Of a DNA stretch of 11,412 nucleotides, positions 1 through 6,208 are shown piece after piece (position 1 is the stretch's first letter; every line of letters starts with the position of its first letter). The translations under genes were made by a program, and so were the position numbers. The DNA is taken from NCBI GenBank assembly GCA_002377605.1, contig DFQD01000227.1, positions 3,860 through 15,271 on the forward strand, given 5' to 3'. The stretch is from Gammaproteobacteria bacterium UBA3498. Its GTDB lineage: Bacteria > Pseudomonadota > Gammaproteobacteria > Pseudomonadales > Pseudohongiellaceae. The notes beneath the pieces were generated by a model. It searched no databases and was not told the origin of the DNA. It saw nothing but the letters and a program-made list of their open reading frames with translations.

Positions 1-186
1 GATGTAAATCAATTAATGACAGAAGCCTTAATGGAGACGGGCGTTTCATTTTGCACCAGAAAACACTTTGGTCGAATGTTAGAAAACGAAACCAATCATT
101 ATCTTCGCTTTGCTTATTCTGGAATTAGTGTTGAAGATATTAATGAAGGAATGGCAAAGTTAAAACAGTACTTCGAAAGCGATTAG
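1..186 (+). CDS. PLP-dependent aminotransferase (fold type I), C-terminal fragment
   Basis: The frame is open from the first base and ends at TAG 184-186, giving the last 61 residues of a longer protein that begins before the window. The piece resembles the end of class I/II aminotransferases. It has a GVSFCTRKHFG segment, then NHYLRFAYSG (residues 32-41 of the fragment), then an acidic closing helix EDINEGMAKLKQYFE. In this family the arginine of the 'hYhRFxYS' motif (here R36) binds the substrate alpha-carboxylate. The PLP lysine and the rest of the fold lie outside the window, so substrate specificity cannot be judged. Its stop lies 4 bp from the stop of the convergent histidine phosphatase gene, and no terminator hairpin fits between them. 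Confidence 0.8.
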   Translation, partial: DVNQLMTEALMETGVSFCTRKHFGRMLENETNHYLRFAYSGISVEDINEGMAKLKQYFESD

Positions 187-190
187 TCTT

Positions 191-787
191 TTAGTAATTA
201 TCCCACTCGGTGATAAGAATTCTTGCAAGGAGTGCAATATCAGCCGCTGCGGGATCAACTATCAGTGCTTCACCCTGTTCAATGTACGGAAAGAGGTCGG
301 GAAAAATCGCCATAATATTGCCGGAATGACTAACCAATAGTCTGTTACCAGATTCCGGCCGAACCTTAAGTTCCGATCTTAACCTGTTGACGATTGCTTC
401 TGGTATTTCGCTTGTTTCTTGCAAGAGAAAATCACGCAGAATTACATTAGTTAATCCCGCATGCCTTGCTGTTTCACGAGTACGAAATGTAGGACTACTT
501 TCGATAGATGACAATGGAATGTTTAAACGGCGTATCGCGGCCCCAAAATTTGCAGCATCACGTTTACCCTGCTCATCAAGTTGCCGTTCAAGGCTGTCAT
601 TTCCTTCATCGGCTGTTGCTTCTGTCGGAAGTTGTCCAGGCGCATTCGCATGGCGCATGAATATTATATATCCACCTTCTTGCAAGGCTGCAATTACTCG
701 TTCTGTTGCTAGATTCTGACTGAAGACAAAATTACTGCCAACACTTAAAGTCAGCACACAAAGTAATAGTTTGAGTGATTTATCCAT
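191..787 (-). CDS. Exported histidine phosphatase family protein
   Basis: The product is 198 residues. Residues 1-24 form a Sec-type signal peptide (KSLKLLL..., with likely cleavage near FSQ/N), so the enzyme should act in the periplasm. The core matches branch-1/SixA-like histidine phosphatases. FMRHANAPG (43-51) carries the RH(G/A) signature with phospho-acceptor H46, here RHA rather than the commoner RHG. SSPTFRTRETA (97-107) carries the phosphate-binding arginine, and LLVSHSGNI (150-158) carries the second catalytic histidine, H154. The short length suggests a minimal fold without a large cap domain. The substrate is unknown; these small periplasmic members are usually annotated only to family level. 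It is the last gene of the four-gene minus-strand block, 7 bp after the crotonase stop. The upstream AGCTGAAGC is a weak ribosome site, so coupling to the preceding gene is likely (inference). Confidence 0.85.
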   Translation of the reverse strand: MDKSLKLLLCVLTLSVGSNFVFSQNLATERVIAALQEGGYIIFMRHANAPGQLPTEATADEGNDSLERQLDEQGKRDAANFGAAIRRLNIPLSSIESSPTFRTRETARHAGLTNVILRDFLLQETSEIPEAIVNRLRSELKVRPESGNRLLVSHSGNIMAIFPDLFPYIEQGEALIVDPAAADIALLARILITEWDNY

Positions 788-794
788 GCTTCAG

Positions 795-1601
795 CTATGA
801 GCCTTTGAAGTTTGCTTTACGCTTTTCTAAGAATGCAGTTCTTCCTTCTTTATAATCATCACTTAGAAAGCATTCATTAACCAGTTTATCGATATATTCG
901 GGACTCTCCTGTCCCGGGTCTCTGACTACTTCAGCAATTGTCGATTTAACTGCCTTGATCGTTAAAGGCGCATTGGCGGCAATTCTTTGTACATAATCAT
1001 TTACGGTATTCTCCAAATCTTCACGGCCGACAATAAAATTTATCAGCCCTATTCGTAAGGCTTCTTCAGTGTTAAGAAAACGTGCAGTAAACAAGATATC
1101 CTTGGCATGGGATGGTCCGACGATTGATTCCAAAGTTTTGATTGCCTCGAAGCCATAACCCAATCCCAGTCGAGCCGCTGGAATACCAAACACAGAATTG
1201 TCAGTGGCGATGCGGATATCGGTATTGAGGGCAATTGCCAAACCGCCCCCAACACAAAAGCCCTGAATCATAGCGATTACCGGCTTCGGGAAGTTTGAGA
1301 GTGTTTTATGAGCATCGTCGAACGCCGCCTCGTAGATTTTGCGGTCTTCCTTGCTTGAGCGCTTTTCTTCAAACTCGGAAATATCTGCGCCAGAAACGAA
1401 AGCTTTATCGCCCGCGCCTTTAAGTACCACCACTCTCAGCAAATCTACTTCTCTCATCTGCCGCAGTATTTCAGCAAGCCCCTGCCACATATCCAGAGAC
1501 ATTGCATTACGGCGCTCTGGAGCATTAAACGTAATCCATCCGATTCCATTTTCGATAGTTGCTAACATTTTTTTTGTTGGCGAATTGATTTCCATGCTCA
1601 T
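795..1601 (-). CDS. Crotonase-superfamily (enoyl-CoA hydratase/isomerase) protein lacking both hydratase glutamates
   Basis: The product is 268 residues and cytoplasmic, the usual size for the family. The crotonase fold is clear from WITFNAPERRNAMS (22-35), the first oxyanion-hole segment FVSGADISEF (68-77), the second segment GFCVGGGLAIAL (114-125), and FGIPAARLGLGYG (138-150). In rat mitochondrial enoyl-CoA hydratase the two catalytic glutamates sit in GGGCELA and FGQPE; here both aligned positions are alanine (about A122 and A142). Ordinary hydratase activity is therefore unlikely. LGLGY, FTA and ALRIGLIN resemble E. coli methylmalonyl-CoA decarboxylase (YgfG), with Y149 aligning to its active-site tyrosine, but the YgfG histidine in SAGHD is alanine here. 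A decarboxylase- or isomerase-like role is an inference. M3 (ATG at 1593-1595) may be the true start, since AAGGA lies 5 nt before it but directly abuts M1. The gene lies 19 bp after the CoA-transferase gene. Confidence 0.88.
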   Translation of the reverse strand: MSMEINSPTKKMLATIENGIGWITFNAPERRNAMSLDMWQGLAEILRQMREVDLLRVVVLKGAGDKAFVSGADISEFEEKRSSKEDRKIYEAAFDDAHKTLSNFPKPVIAMIQGFCVGGGLAIALNTDIRIATDNSVFGIPAARLGLGYGFEAIKTLESIVGPSHAKDILFTARFLNTEEALRIGLINFIVGREDLENTVNDYVQRIAANAPLTIKAVKSTIAEVVRDPGQESPEYIDKLVNECFLSDDYKEGRTAFLEKRKANFKGS

Positions 1602-1620
1602 CCTTAACTTCGTTTAGTGT

Positions 1621-2805
1621 TTACTTAATAGTGCCGTATGCTTTTAGTTCGGCAATTTTCTCTTCGCTGTAATTTAGTTCACGTAATATTTCTATCGAAT
1701 GCTGCCCAAGTTTTGGACCAGGTCTTTCAAACCGAGCACCCTGTTCGAAATTTGACATATTGATTGGCGACCTAAGTAACTCAATATCTCCAAGCTCAGT
1801 GTGTTTTGCTGTTTTTGTCATATTGAGAAAACTAACTTGTTCATCACTAAACGCTTCACCAATTGTATTAATCGGCCCACAAGGAATTCCTACCGAATTC
1901 ATTTTTTGTGTTAACTCGTTGGTCGTTAGCTGCAAGGTTATTTTATTCACCTCCTGCCATACTTCTTCTCGGTGATTTAGTCTACGTTCTACGGTTTTGT
2001 AGTTCTCATTGTTAGCCAACGCTTCCGAATTGGTAACTTCGCAAAACGCATTCCACATCTTATCCGTACTTGCAGCTAAGTTAACCAAGCCATCACTGGT
2101 GTGAAACACTCCCATGGGTGACAGAGTTGGATGGTTATTGCCTTCCTGTCCTGCGACTTCTCCGCTCATAGTGTAACGAGCGGCCTGGAAATCGAGTTTG
2201 CACAACATGGCTTCCAATAAAGAAGTATGTACCCACTGCCCTTGGCCAGTTTGTTCGCGATGCAATAGGGCAAGCAATATCCCCTGACCAAGAAACATAC
2301 CAGCCGAAGTATCGCTAACAGCAATACCAGCTCGCATCGGACCCCGCTCCGGTTCCCCAGTAATAGACATGAGTCCACTCATCCCCTGAATAACTTGATC
2401 CACAGCGGGTCGCTTTGCATAGGGACCTTCCTGTCCAAAACCGGATATGCTTCCATAGATAATTGAAGGATTAACTTTCTTCACTGCTTCATAATCCAAG
2501 CCTAGCCTATGTTTTACATCCACTCGAAAATTCTCCATTACCACATCAGCCTTTTTAACCAGGTCCATAAAAACTGCTTTGCCTTCCTCAGTTTTTAAGT
2601 TTAGACAGAGACTGCGTTTATTCCGATGCAAGTTTTGCGAATCAGGGCCGTGACGACTGCCAGCAATATCACCTTCGACTGGTGCTTCGATTCGAATTAC
2701 GGTTGCCCCCCAATCAGCCAATAGTCGAACAGCAGTAGGACCGGCTCGCGCTATAGTTAAGTCGAGAACGGTGTATGGGGAAAGCGGAAGAGATTTTTTT
2801 CCCAT
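1621..2805 (-). CDS. Class III CoA-transferase (CaiB/BaiF/Frc family)
   Basis: The product is 394 residues, normal length for family III acyl-CoA transferases. These move CoA between a donor acyl-CoA and an organic acid through an enzyme-bound aspartyl anhydride, in the cytoplasm. Visible family features are the N-terminal VLDLTIARAGPTAVRLLADWGA (13-34), VIRIEAP (36-42), the NLHRNKRSLCLNLKTEEG stretch (58-75), and MENFRVDVKHRLGLDY (90-105). Also present are GSISGFGQEGPY (118-129) and LALLHREQTGQGQWV (178-192). AVSDTSAGM (162-170) provides D165, which aligns with the catalytic Asp169 of formyl-CoA transferase. The substrate cannot be read from the sequence; formyl-CoA:oxalate, carnitine, bile-acid and methylacyl-CoA racemase members share this fold. 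It is the second gene of the minus-strand block, 9 bp after the exported unknown and 19 bp before the crotonase, which suggests they process one CoA ester in sequence. No clear Shine-Dalgarno precedes the ATG. Confidence 0.93.
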   Translation of the reverse strand: MGKKSLPLSPYTVLDLTIARAGPTAVRLLADWGATVIRIEAPVEGDIAGSRHGPDSQNLHRNKRSLCLNLKTEEGKAVFMDLVKKADVVMENFRVDVKHRLGLDYEAVKKVNPSIIYGSISGFGQEGPYAKRPAVDQVIQGMSGLMSITGEPERGPMRAGIAVSDTSAGMFLGQGILLALLHREQTGQGQWVHTSLLEAMLCKLDFQAARYTMSGEVAGQEGNNHPTLSPMGVFHTSDGLVNLAASTDKMWNAFCEVTNSEALANNENYKTVERRLNHREEVWQEVNKITLQLTTNELTQKMNSVGIPCGPINTIGEAFSDEQVSFLNMTKTAKHTELGDIELLRSPINMSNFEQGARFERPGPKLGQHSIEILRELNYSEEKIAELKAYGTIK

Positions 2806-2814
2806 GTTGAATAG

Positions 2815-3843
2815 TTATTGTGACAGCCGTGCGTCAGCTTCCTGCCTGCGTGCACCAGCGAGAATGCCCGACAAAGAATAGTTTCCTTCATGACATGCCG
2901 ATTCATAGAGTCTTTCATTTACTGGCATGCTTACTAGTGTCATTTGCGCGGTAATAGTTTGAGTATAAATCTCCGGATCAGTAATTTTATACTCAAAAAA
3001 TATTTCTGATTCTGAAACCCGCGTGTATCGTTCGACAATTTCTAAAGCTCCACTTGAAGGTATGCGGGAAGTGGATTGGTCGGGTTTAAATGATTTCGTG
3101 TGAACCACTAGGGTATTTCCCTCCCATTGGCCAATGGAATCTCCATAAAATTTCGGGAAGGACGGGTCATGATGTTGTTTGTTAAGCCGAACTATTCGAG
3201 CAACAACATGATACTCACCGAATATCAAAACATAATCTTCGTTTTGTATTATCTGCATATTTCGCCAGGGACCATCGATAACTAGTGGATCTATTAGCGG
3301 CAGTTGTCCCGGATTGCCAAGACAGCGTTCATTAGCAGGACGAATCTCTGGCCCATCAAATTGCTCGAACCCTGCGTTGGCGCGGTTTGTAAAAATGTCC
3401 AATGGCGGATTGTCTTTGAAGGGGAGCCTACCATCCTCCGGTTCAACAATAAGAGAGGTTAAATATTCACCTTTTACGGGAATATATCTCGTAATAAACC
3501 GCGCAAAATTCACGTCAGCTACTTGAGTAATAGTGCCACCCACGGCGGGTGCCGGTCGATTCGGATCTAAAGGCTGTTGTGCCGCAGTTGCGCCCCTCAA
3601 CGCAGCTTGCTGCAACTCAGCAATTTCTTCCAGCGTATAAGTACGTTTCGTGCCCAGAGCAACTGGGCGTTGAAATGGTGTACGGGTTTGATCTGTCCAT
3701 AATCCTTGCAGATCAGGATGGCCGTATTCGGTTAGTGAAACTTGATAGGCAGACTCCATTTGAGCCTGTCCAACCACAGTAACTGGGATAGCATTAAAAA
3801 TAACAATCAATGCGGAAAATAGAATTGGCTTTATCATGAGCAT
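2815..3843 (-). CDS. Exported protein of unknown function (conserved 'GHPDLQGLW / CHEGNYSL' type)
   Basis: The product is 342 residues. Residues 1-27 are a hydrophobic Sec-type signal peptide with likely cleavage near GQA/Q, so the mature protein is periplasmic or surface-located. I recognise the type, not a function. It carries GHPDLQGLWTDQ (41-52) near the mature N-terminus, RCLGNPG (173-179), QIIQNEDYVLIFGEYH (197-212), GDSIGQWEGNTLVVHT (234-249), and a closing CHEGNYSLSGILAGAR (317-332). Proteins with this motif order recur as uncharacterised exported proteins, often in many copies, in environmental proteobacteria and acidobacteria (recollection, not searched). C174 and C317 are the only cysteines and could form a disulfide. 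No catalytic signature is evident. It is the first gene of the four-gene block and divergent from the deacetylase across 66 bp. M3 (ATG 3835-3837) is an alternative start; neither start has a clear ribosome site. Confidence 0.8.
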   Translation of the reverse strand: MLMIKPILFSALIVIFNAIPVTVVGQAQMESAYQVSLTEYGHPDLQGLWTDQTRTPFQRPVALGTKRTYTLEEIAELQQAALRGATAAQQPLDPNRPAPAVGGTITQVADVNFARFITRYIPVKGEYLTSLIVEPEDGRLPFKDNPPLDIFTNRANAGFEQFDGPEIRPANERCLGNPGQLPLIDPLVIDGPWRNMQIIQNEDYVLIFGEYHVVARIVRLNKQHHDPSFPKFYGDSIGQWEGNTLVVHTKSFKPDQSTSRIPSSGALEIVERYTRVSESEIFFEYKITDPEIYTQTITAQMTLVSMPVNERLYESACHEGNYSLSGILAGARRQEADARLSQ

Positions 3844-3909
3844 GTTTTTGTTGTTATGGAACTATGATTTACATGAATCAACAGTATTATACTGCCCAGA
3901 ACATAGCAA
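3844..3909. promoter_or_regulatory. Divergent intergenic region, shared promoter space
   Basis: These 66 bp separate two genes transcribed away from each other, so promoters for both the four-gene minus-strand block and the deacetylase should lie here or extend into the coding starts. The stretch is AT-rich. On the plus strand there is a TATACT box (3888-3893) and a TTTACA box (3868-3873), but they are only 14 bp apart, shorter than the 16-18 bp expected of a sigma70 promoter. I therefore do not assign a specific promoter. Confidence 0.4.
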
Positions 3910-4908
3910 ATGATAACGGCGGTGGTTATGAGTATTAAAAATCTCTCTGCAAACATTCTTCGTTTCCTACTGGTAGTTATATCAATTTTATTTTTACTGG
4001 TAGGTCACGCTCAGAACATCAATCCTGATGAGCCTTGGAATTGGCCAGAGGAATATGTGCTAAATCAGGTAAACCAGGTTCGTGCCGGTCGTGATCTAAC
4101 TCCAGACTTCTGGCCCGGAGATGCAAGAGTGGCAGTTCTACTTTCATACGATGTAGATAATGAAACTACTCAAGGATTACGCACCGGTGAAATCAACATT
4201 GGCCCCTTATCTCAAGGCGAATACGGTTCGCGCGTTGCATTACCGCGTATCGTCCGCTTAATGGACGAAGAAAATATTCCAGCTTCATTCTTCTTTCCTG
4301 CTTGGAGTTTAAAAATTGCACCGGAACAAGCAGAGCTTATATTAGCTTCAGGAATTCATGAAATTGCGGTGCATGGTTGGATTCATGAACTCAACACTGC
4401 GCTGGATGGTGAAACAGAAAAAAGATTACTGCGTTTATCTATGGAAACAATCGAAGAAATATCCGGTGTTAAGCCGGTAGGGTTCAGAGCACCTTCCTGG
4501 AATCACAGTCCAAATACGTTAAGCATAGTACGAGAGTTAGGATTTCTTTATGAAAGTTCATTAATGGCTGATGATCGGCCTTATGAATTACTTCAGAATG
4601 GTGATCCTACTGGTTTGGTTGAATTACCTGTGGAATGGATTCTGGATGATGCACCATTGTTTAACCCACTAGGTGCACGTTATATGAATCCCCGCGATAT
4701 CATGCAGGTATGGATTGATGAATTTGAAGTTGCCTGGGATGAAGGCACGATGTTCTTACTAACTATGCATCCGCATGTTATAGGCCATCGATCTCGCATG
4801 GTAGCGTTGAAAGGATTAATAGACCACATTAAAGCAAGAGGAAATGTCTGGTTCGGAACTCATGAAGAGGCAGCCAGGTGGGTGCGCCAGCAGGCTGGTA
4901 TTGACTAG
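3910..4908 (+). CDS. Exported polysaccharide deacetylase family protein (NodB homology, PuuE/PgdA-like)
   Basis: The product is 332 residues. Residues 14-34 form a hydrophobic export signal or anchor (cleavage possible near VGHA/Q). The rest is a carbohydrate-esterase-4/NodB-type fold. LLSYDVDNET (77-86) supplies the aspartate motif (D81, D83). EIAVHGWIHE (151-160) supplies metal-binding H155 and H159. GFRAPSW (191-197) is the RxPxW motif, and LTMHPHVIGH (284-293) is the late histidine motif. The 'SYDVDNE', 'HGWIHE' and ELPVEWILDD (238-247) variants resemble the subgroup of Helicobacter PgdA and PuuE allantoinase more than classical chitin deacetylases. The substrate could be an N-acetylated sugar polymer such as peptidoglycan, or another amide. 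An export signal argues for an envelope substrate (inference). An in-frame ATG at 3928 (M7) is an alternative start, and neither has a strong ribosome site. It is divergent from the CoA-transferase block and 194 bp before the aquaglyceroporin. Confidence 0.9.
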   Translation: MITAVVMSIKNLSANILRFLLVVISILFLLVGHAQNINPDEPWNWPEEYVLNQVNQVRAGRDLTPDFWPGDARVAVLLSYDVDNETTQGLRTGEINIGPLSQGEYGSRVALPRIVRLMDEENIPASFFFPAWSLKIAPEQAELILASGIHEIAVHGWIHELNTALDGETEKRLLRLSMETIEEISGVKPVGFRAPSWNHSPNTLSIVRELGFLYESSLMADDRPYELLQNGDPTGLVELPVEWILDDAPLFNPLGARYMNPRDIMQVWIDEFEVAWDEGTMFLLTMHPHVIGHRSRMVALKGLIDHIKARGNVWFGTHEEAARWVRQQAGID

Positions 4909-4952
4909 CAAGTAACTAGGCAGGCGCAAAAGTGCTAGTTCCTGTGGGAAAT

Positions 4953-5042
4953 CCATTTTACAGCGATCGTTCGGTCCGACTTACTGGCCCCTATAGACAT
5001 ATTTGGATAATTTCACCACGATTGTAAAATGGTTGCTGTAAA
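4953..5042. repeat. Long bulged inverted repeat with two competing right arms, upstream of the aquaglyceroporin
   Basis: The left arm, CCATTTTACA-GCG-ATCG (4953-4969), pairs with CGAT-TGTAAAATGG (5019-5032). That makes 14 base pairs interrupted only by a 3-nt GCG bulge, closing a 49-nt loop. Part of the same left arm, TTTACAGC (4957-4964), is also perfectly complementary to GCTGTAAA (5035-5042). Two right arms thus compete for one left arm, and the TGTAAA core is repeated at 5023 and 5037. The element lies between the deacetylase stop and the aquaglyceroporin start. It could be operator half-sites or a leader RNA that switches between structures; which one cannot be told from sequence. No U-run follows, so a simple intrinsic terminator is unlikely. 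It matches no riboswitch class or GlpR operator that I recognise. Confidence 0.55.
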
Positions 5043-5045
5043 TTG

Positions 5046-5059
5046 CTCACCATTGTGAG
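5046..5059. promoter_or_regulatory. Perfect 14-bp palindrome CTCAC-CATT-GTGAG, candidate operator
   Basis: CTCAC (5046-5050) and GTGAG (5055-5059) are exact inverted copies around a 4-bp centre, 43 bp before the aquaglyceroporin ATG. This is where a transcription-factor dimer could control that gene. The TGTGA half resembles a CRP half-site, but the second half of a CRP site is missing. Downstream, TATAAA (5083-5088) with a weak TTGTGT (5061-5066) box would place the transcript start only a few bases before the ATG, so I do not assign a -35/-10 pair. The regulator is unknown. Confidence 0.35.
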
Positions 5060-5102
5060 ATTGTGTTTACGTTTCTAAGAAATATAAAGAAAAGGCGAGA
5101 TT

Positions 5103-5819
5103 ATGGAATTGTTTATCGGGGAAGTGCTAGGGACGTTTCTATTGATAACGCTTGGTGTTGGCGTCTGCTGTAACGTGGCTCTTAAAGATACTGGAGGATT
5201 CGACAGCGGCTACCTGGTAATCACCTGGGGCTGGGGCATTGCGGTTTTTGTAGGAGTGTTTGTTACCGGTGATATTAGTGGCGCTCATATCAATCCAGCC
5301 GTAACCATCGGATTAGCAACTGCTGGTAATTTCGATTGGGGCCTAGTGCCTATGTATATTACAGGGCAGTTTATTGGCGCGTTCCTTGCTGCATGTTGCG
5401 TCTGGTTTCAATACCGTGATCACTTCAATATCACAGAAGATCAAGGAGCGAAGTTAGGTGTGTTCTGCACAGCTCCTGCTATACCCAATACACTTAACAA
5501 CGTTTATTCCGAAATTCTTGGTACATTCGTTTTAGTACTTGGAGTGCTCTATATCGCGGAACCAGAAGTTGGCCTGGGCGCTGTATCTGCGCTTCCAGTT
5601 GCCTTGCTGGTATTCGGTATCGGGATGTCCTTAGGTGGTCCAACTGGCTATGCAATCAATCCTGCCCGTGATCTGGCACCTCGAATCGCCCATGCTGTGC
5701 TCCCCATTAAAGGTAAAGGAAGCAGTAATTGGGGCTATGCTTGGATTCCAGTTGTTGGCCCAATCCTAGGATCTATTCTCGCTGCGGTGGTTTATCGACT
5801 ATTAGAGACTTTATTTTGA
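5103..5819 (+). CDS. glpF: MIP-family aquaglyceroporin (glycerol facilitator type)
   Basis: The product is a 238-residue inner-membrane channel, somewhat shorter than E. coli GlpF (281). The two pore-forming half-helices carry the NPA motifs: SGAHINPAVTIG (59-70, NPA 64-66) and GYAINPARDLAPR (182-194, NPA 186-188). The aspartate after the second NPAR (D190) is the usual mark of the glycerol-permeable branch over pure water channels. W42, Y183 and R189 align with the GlpF selectivity-filter residues W48, F200 and R206, so the narrow part should be amphipathic as in GlpF. The internal duplication is plain (FIGEVLGTFLL at 4-14 and YSEILGTFVLV at 135-145). An AAGG (5092-5095) lies 7 nt before the ATG. 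The stop overlaps the TTG start of the next gene. glpQ lies convergent just beyond, supporting a role in glycerol uptake (inference). Transport of water or other small polyols is the alternative. Confidence 0.9.
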   Translation: MELFIGEVLGTFLLITLGVGVCCNVALKDTGGFDSGYLVITWGWGIAVFVGVFVTGDISGAHINPAVTIGLATAGNFDWGLVPMYITGQFIGAFLAACCVWFQYRDHFNITEDQGAKLGVFCTAPAIPNTLNNVYSEILGTFVLVLGVLYIAEPEVGLGAVSALPVALLVFGIGMSLGGPTGYAINPARDLAPRIAHAVLPIKGKGSSNWGYAWIPVVGPILGSILAAVVYRLLETLF

Positions 5820-6208
5820 GATCAAACGATAAACGAGAAATCTGGTGTACTCTTTCCGATCTGTTTTTAGATACTGACATTTCTGTAAGCTTAGAACGCA
5901 TAAGTGATGTCTGCGCAAAATCAGATTTTTCTATCGATGAAATAACTGACATGCTTTACAGCGAAGTTGCGCCTGTTTGCATGCCGAATTTGCTAACTGT
6001 CCTCGGAGAATGGACTGGTTTCGGCGAAGAGCAGTTAGTGGAAAAAATCACCAATTACTCAAACACTCAGCAATCCGCGATGAAAAGGTTGTTTAAACCA
6101 AAATGGGGATTGATAGCGAGGCTTTATATAGGGAAAGATTGGCTGAAAGTCGTTAAGTTAATAGAAGAAAAAAGGAGCTCGTCTACTGATTCGCTTGCAA
6201 AAACCTAA
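5816..6208 (+). CDS. Small DUF7079-like protein, translationally coupled to the aquaglyceroporin
   Basis: I start this gene at TTG 5816-5818, which overlaps the aquaglyceroporin stop TGA (5817-5819) as TTGA, a classic coupling arrangement. This gives 130 residues. An in-frame ATG at 5729 would add 29 residues that are merely the channel gene read in another frame (cysteine-rich, unlike the family), so I reject it. There is no signal peptide or membrane span, so the protein should be cytoplasmic. EIWCTLSDLFLDT (8-20), SEVAPVCMPNLL (49-60) and VLGEWTGF (62-69) match what I remember of the DUF7079 family (WxALSDLFLDT ... NLLxVxGEWxGF), a family without assigned function. A C-terminal extension of about 50 residues is rich in lysine. 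The last 26 bp overlap the convergent glpQ 3' end. Family assignment is from memory; function unknown. Confidence 0.72.
   Translation: MRSNDKREIWCTLSDLFLDTDISVSLERISDVCAKSDFSIDEITDMLYSEVAPVCMPNLLTVLGEWTGFGEEQLVEKITNYSNTQQSAMKRLFKPKWGLIARLYIGKDWLKVVKLIEEKRSSSTDSLAKT

Noticed and set aside
387..719. Plus-strand open frame opposite the histidine phosphatase gene
   Set aside because: It mirrors the phosphatase gene, whose motifs are unmistakable, and its own product has no recognisable features. The same holds for frames opposite or within other genes at 1339-1617, 1760-1975, 3314-3526, 3549-3782, 8878-9090, 9227-9523 and 10718-10951.
795..1601. Plain enoyl-CoA hydratase (FadB/ECH-type) assignment
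   Set aside because: Both catalytic glutamate positions are alanine, so only superfamily membership is claimed.
3868..3893. TTTACA and TATACT boxes as a sigma70 promoter for the deacetylase
   Set aside because: Spacing is 14 bp, too short, and the transcript start would lie almost at the start codon.
4914..4940. AACTAG...CTAGTT inverted pair after the deacetylase stop as an intrinsic terminator
   Set aside because: The stem is 6 bp, AT-rich, has a 15-nt loop and no following T-run.
5054..5069. CRP-type site TGTGA-N6-TCACA before the aquaglyceroporin
   Set aside because: Only the left half matches; the right half (GTTTA) does not.
5729..5815. ATG at 5729 as start of the DUF7079-like gene
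   Set aside because: The extra 29 residues are the channel gene read in another frame, are rich in Cys/Arg/Ser, and do not look like the family; TTG 5816 in the TTGA overlap explains the gene better.
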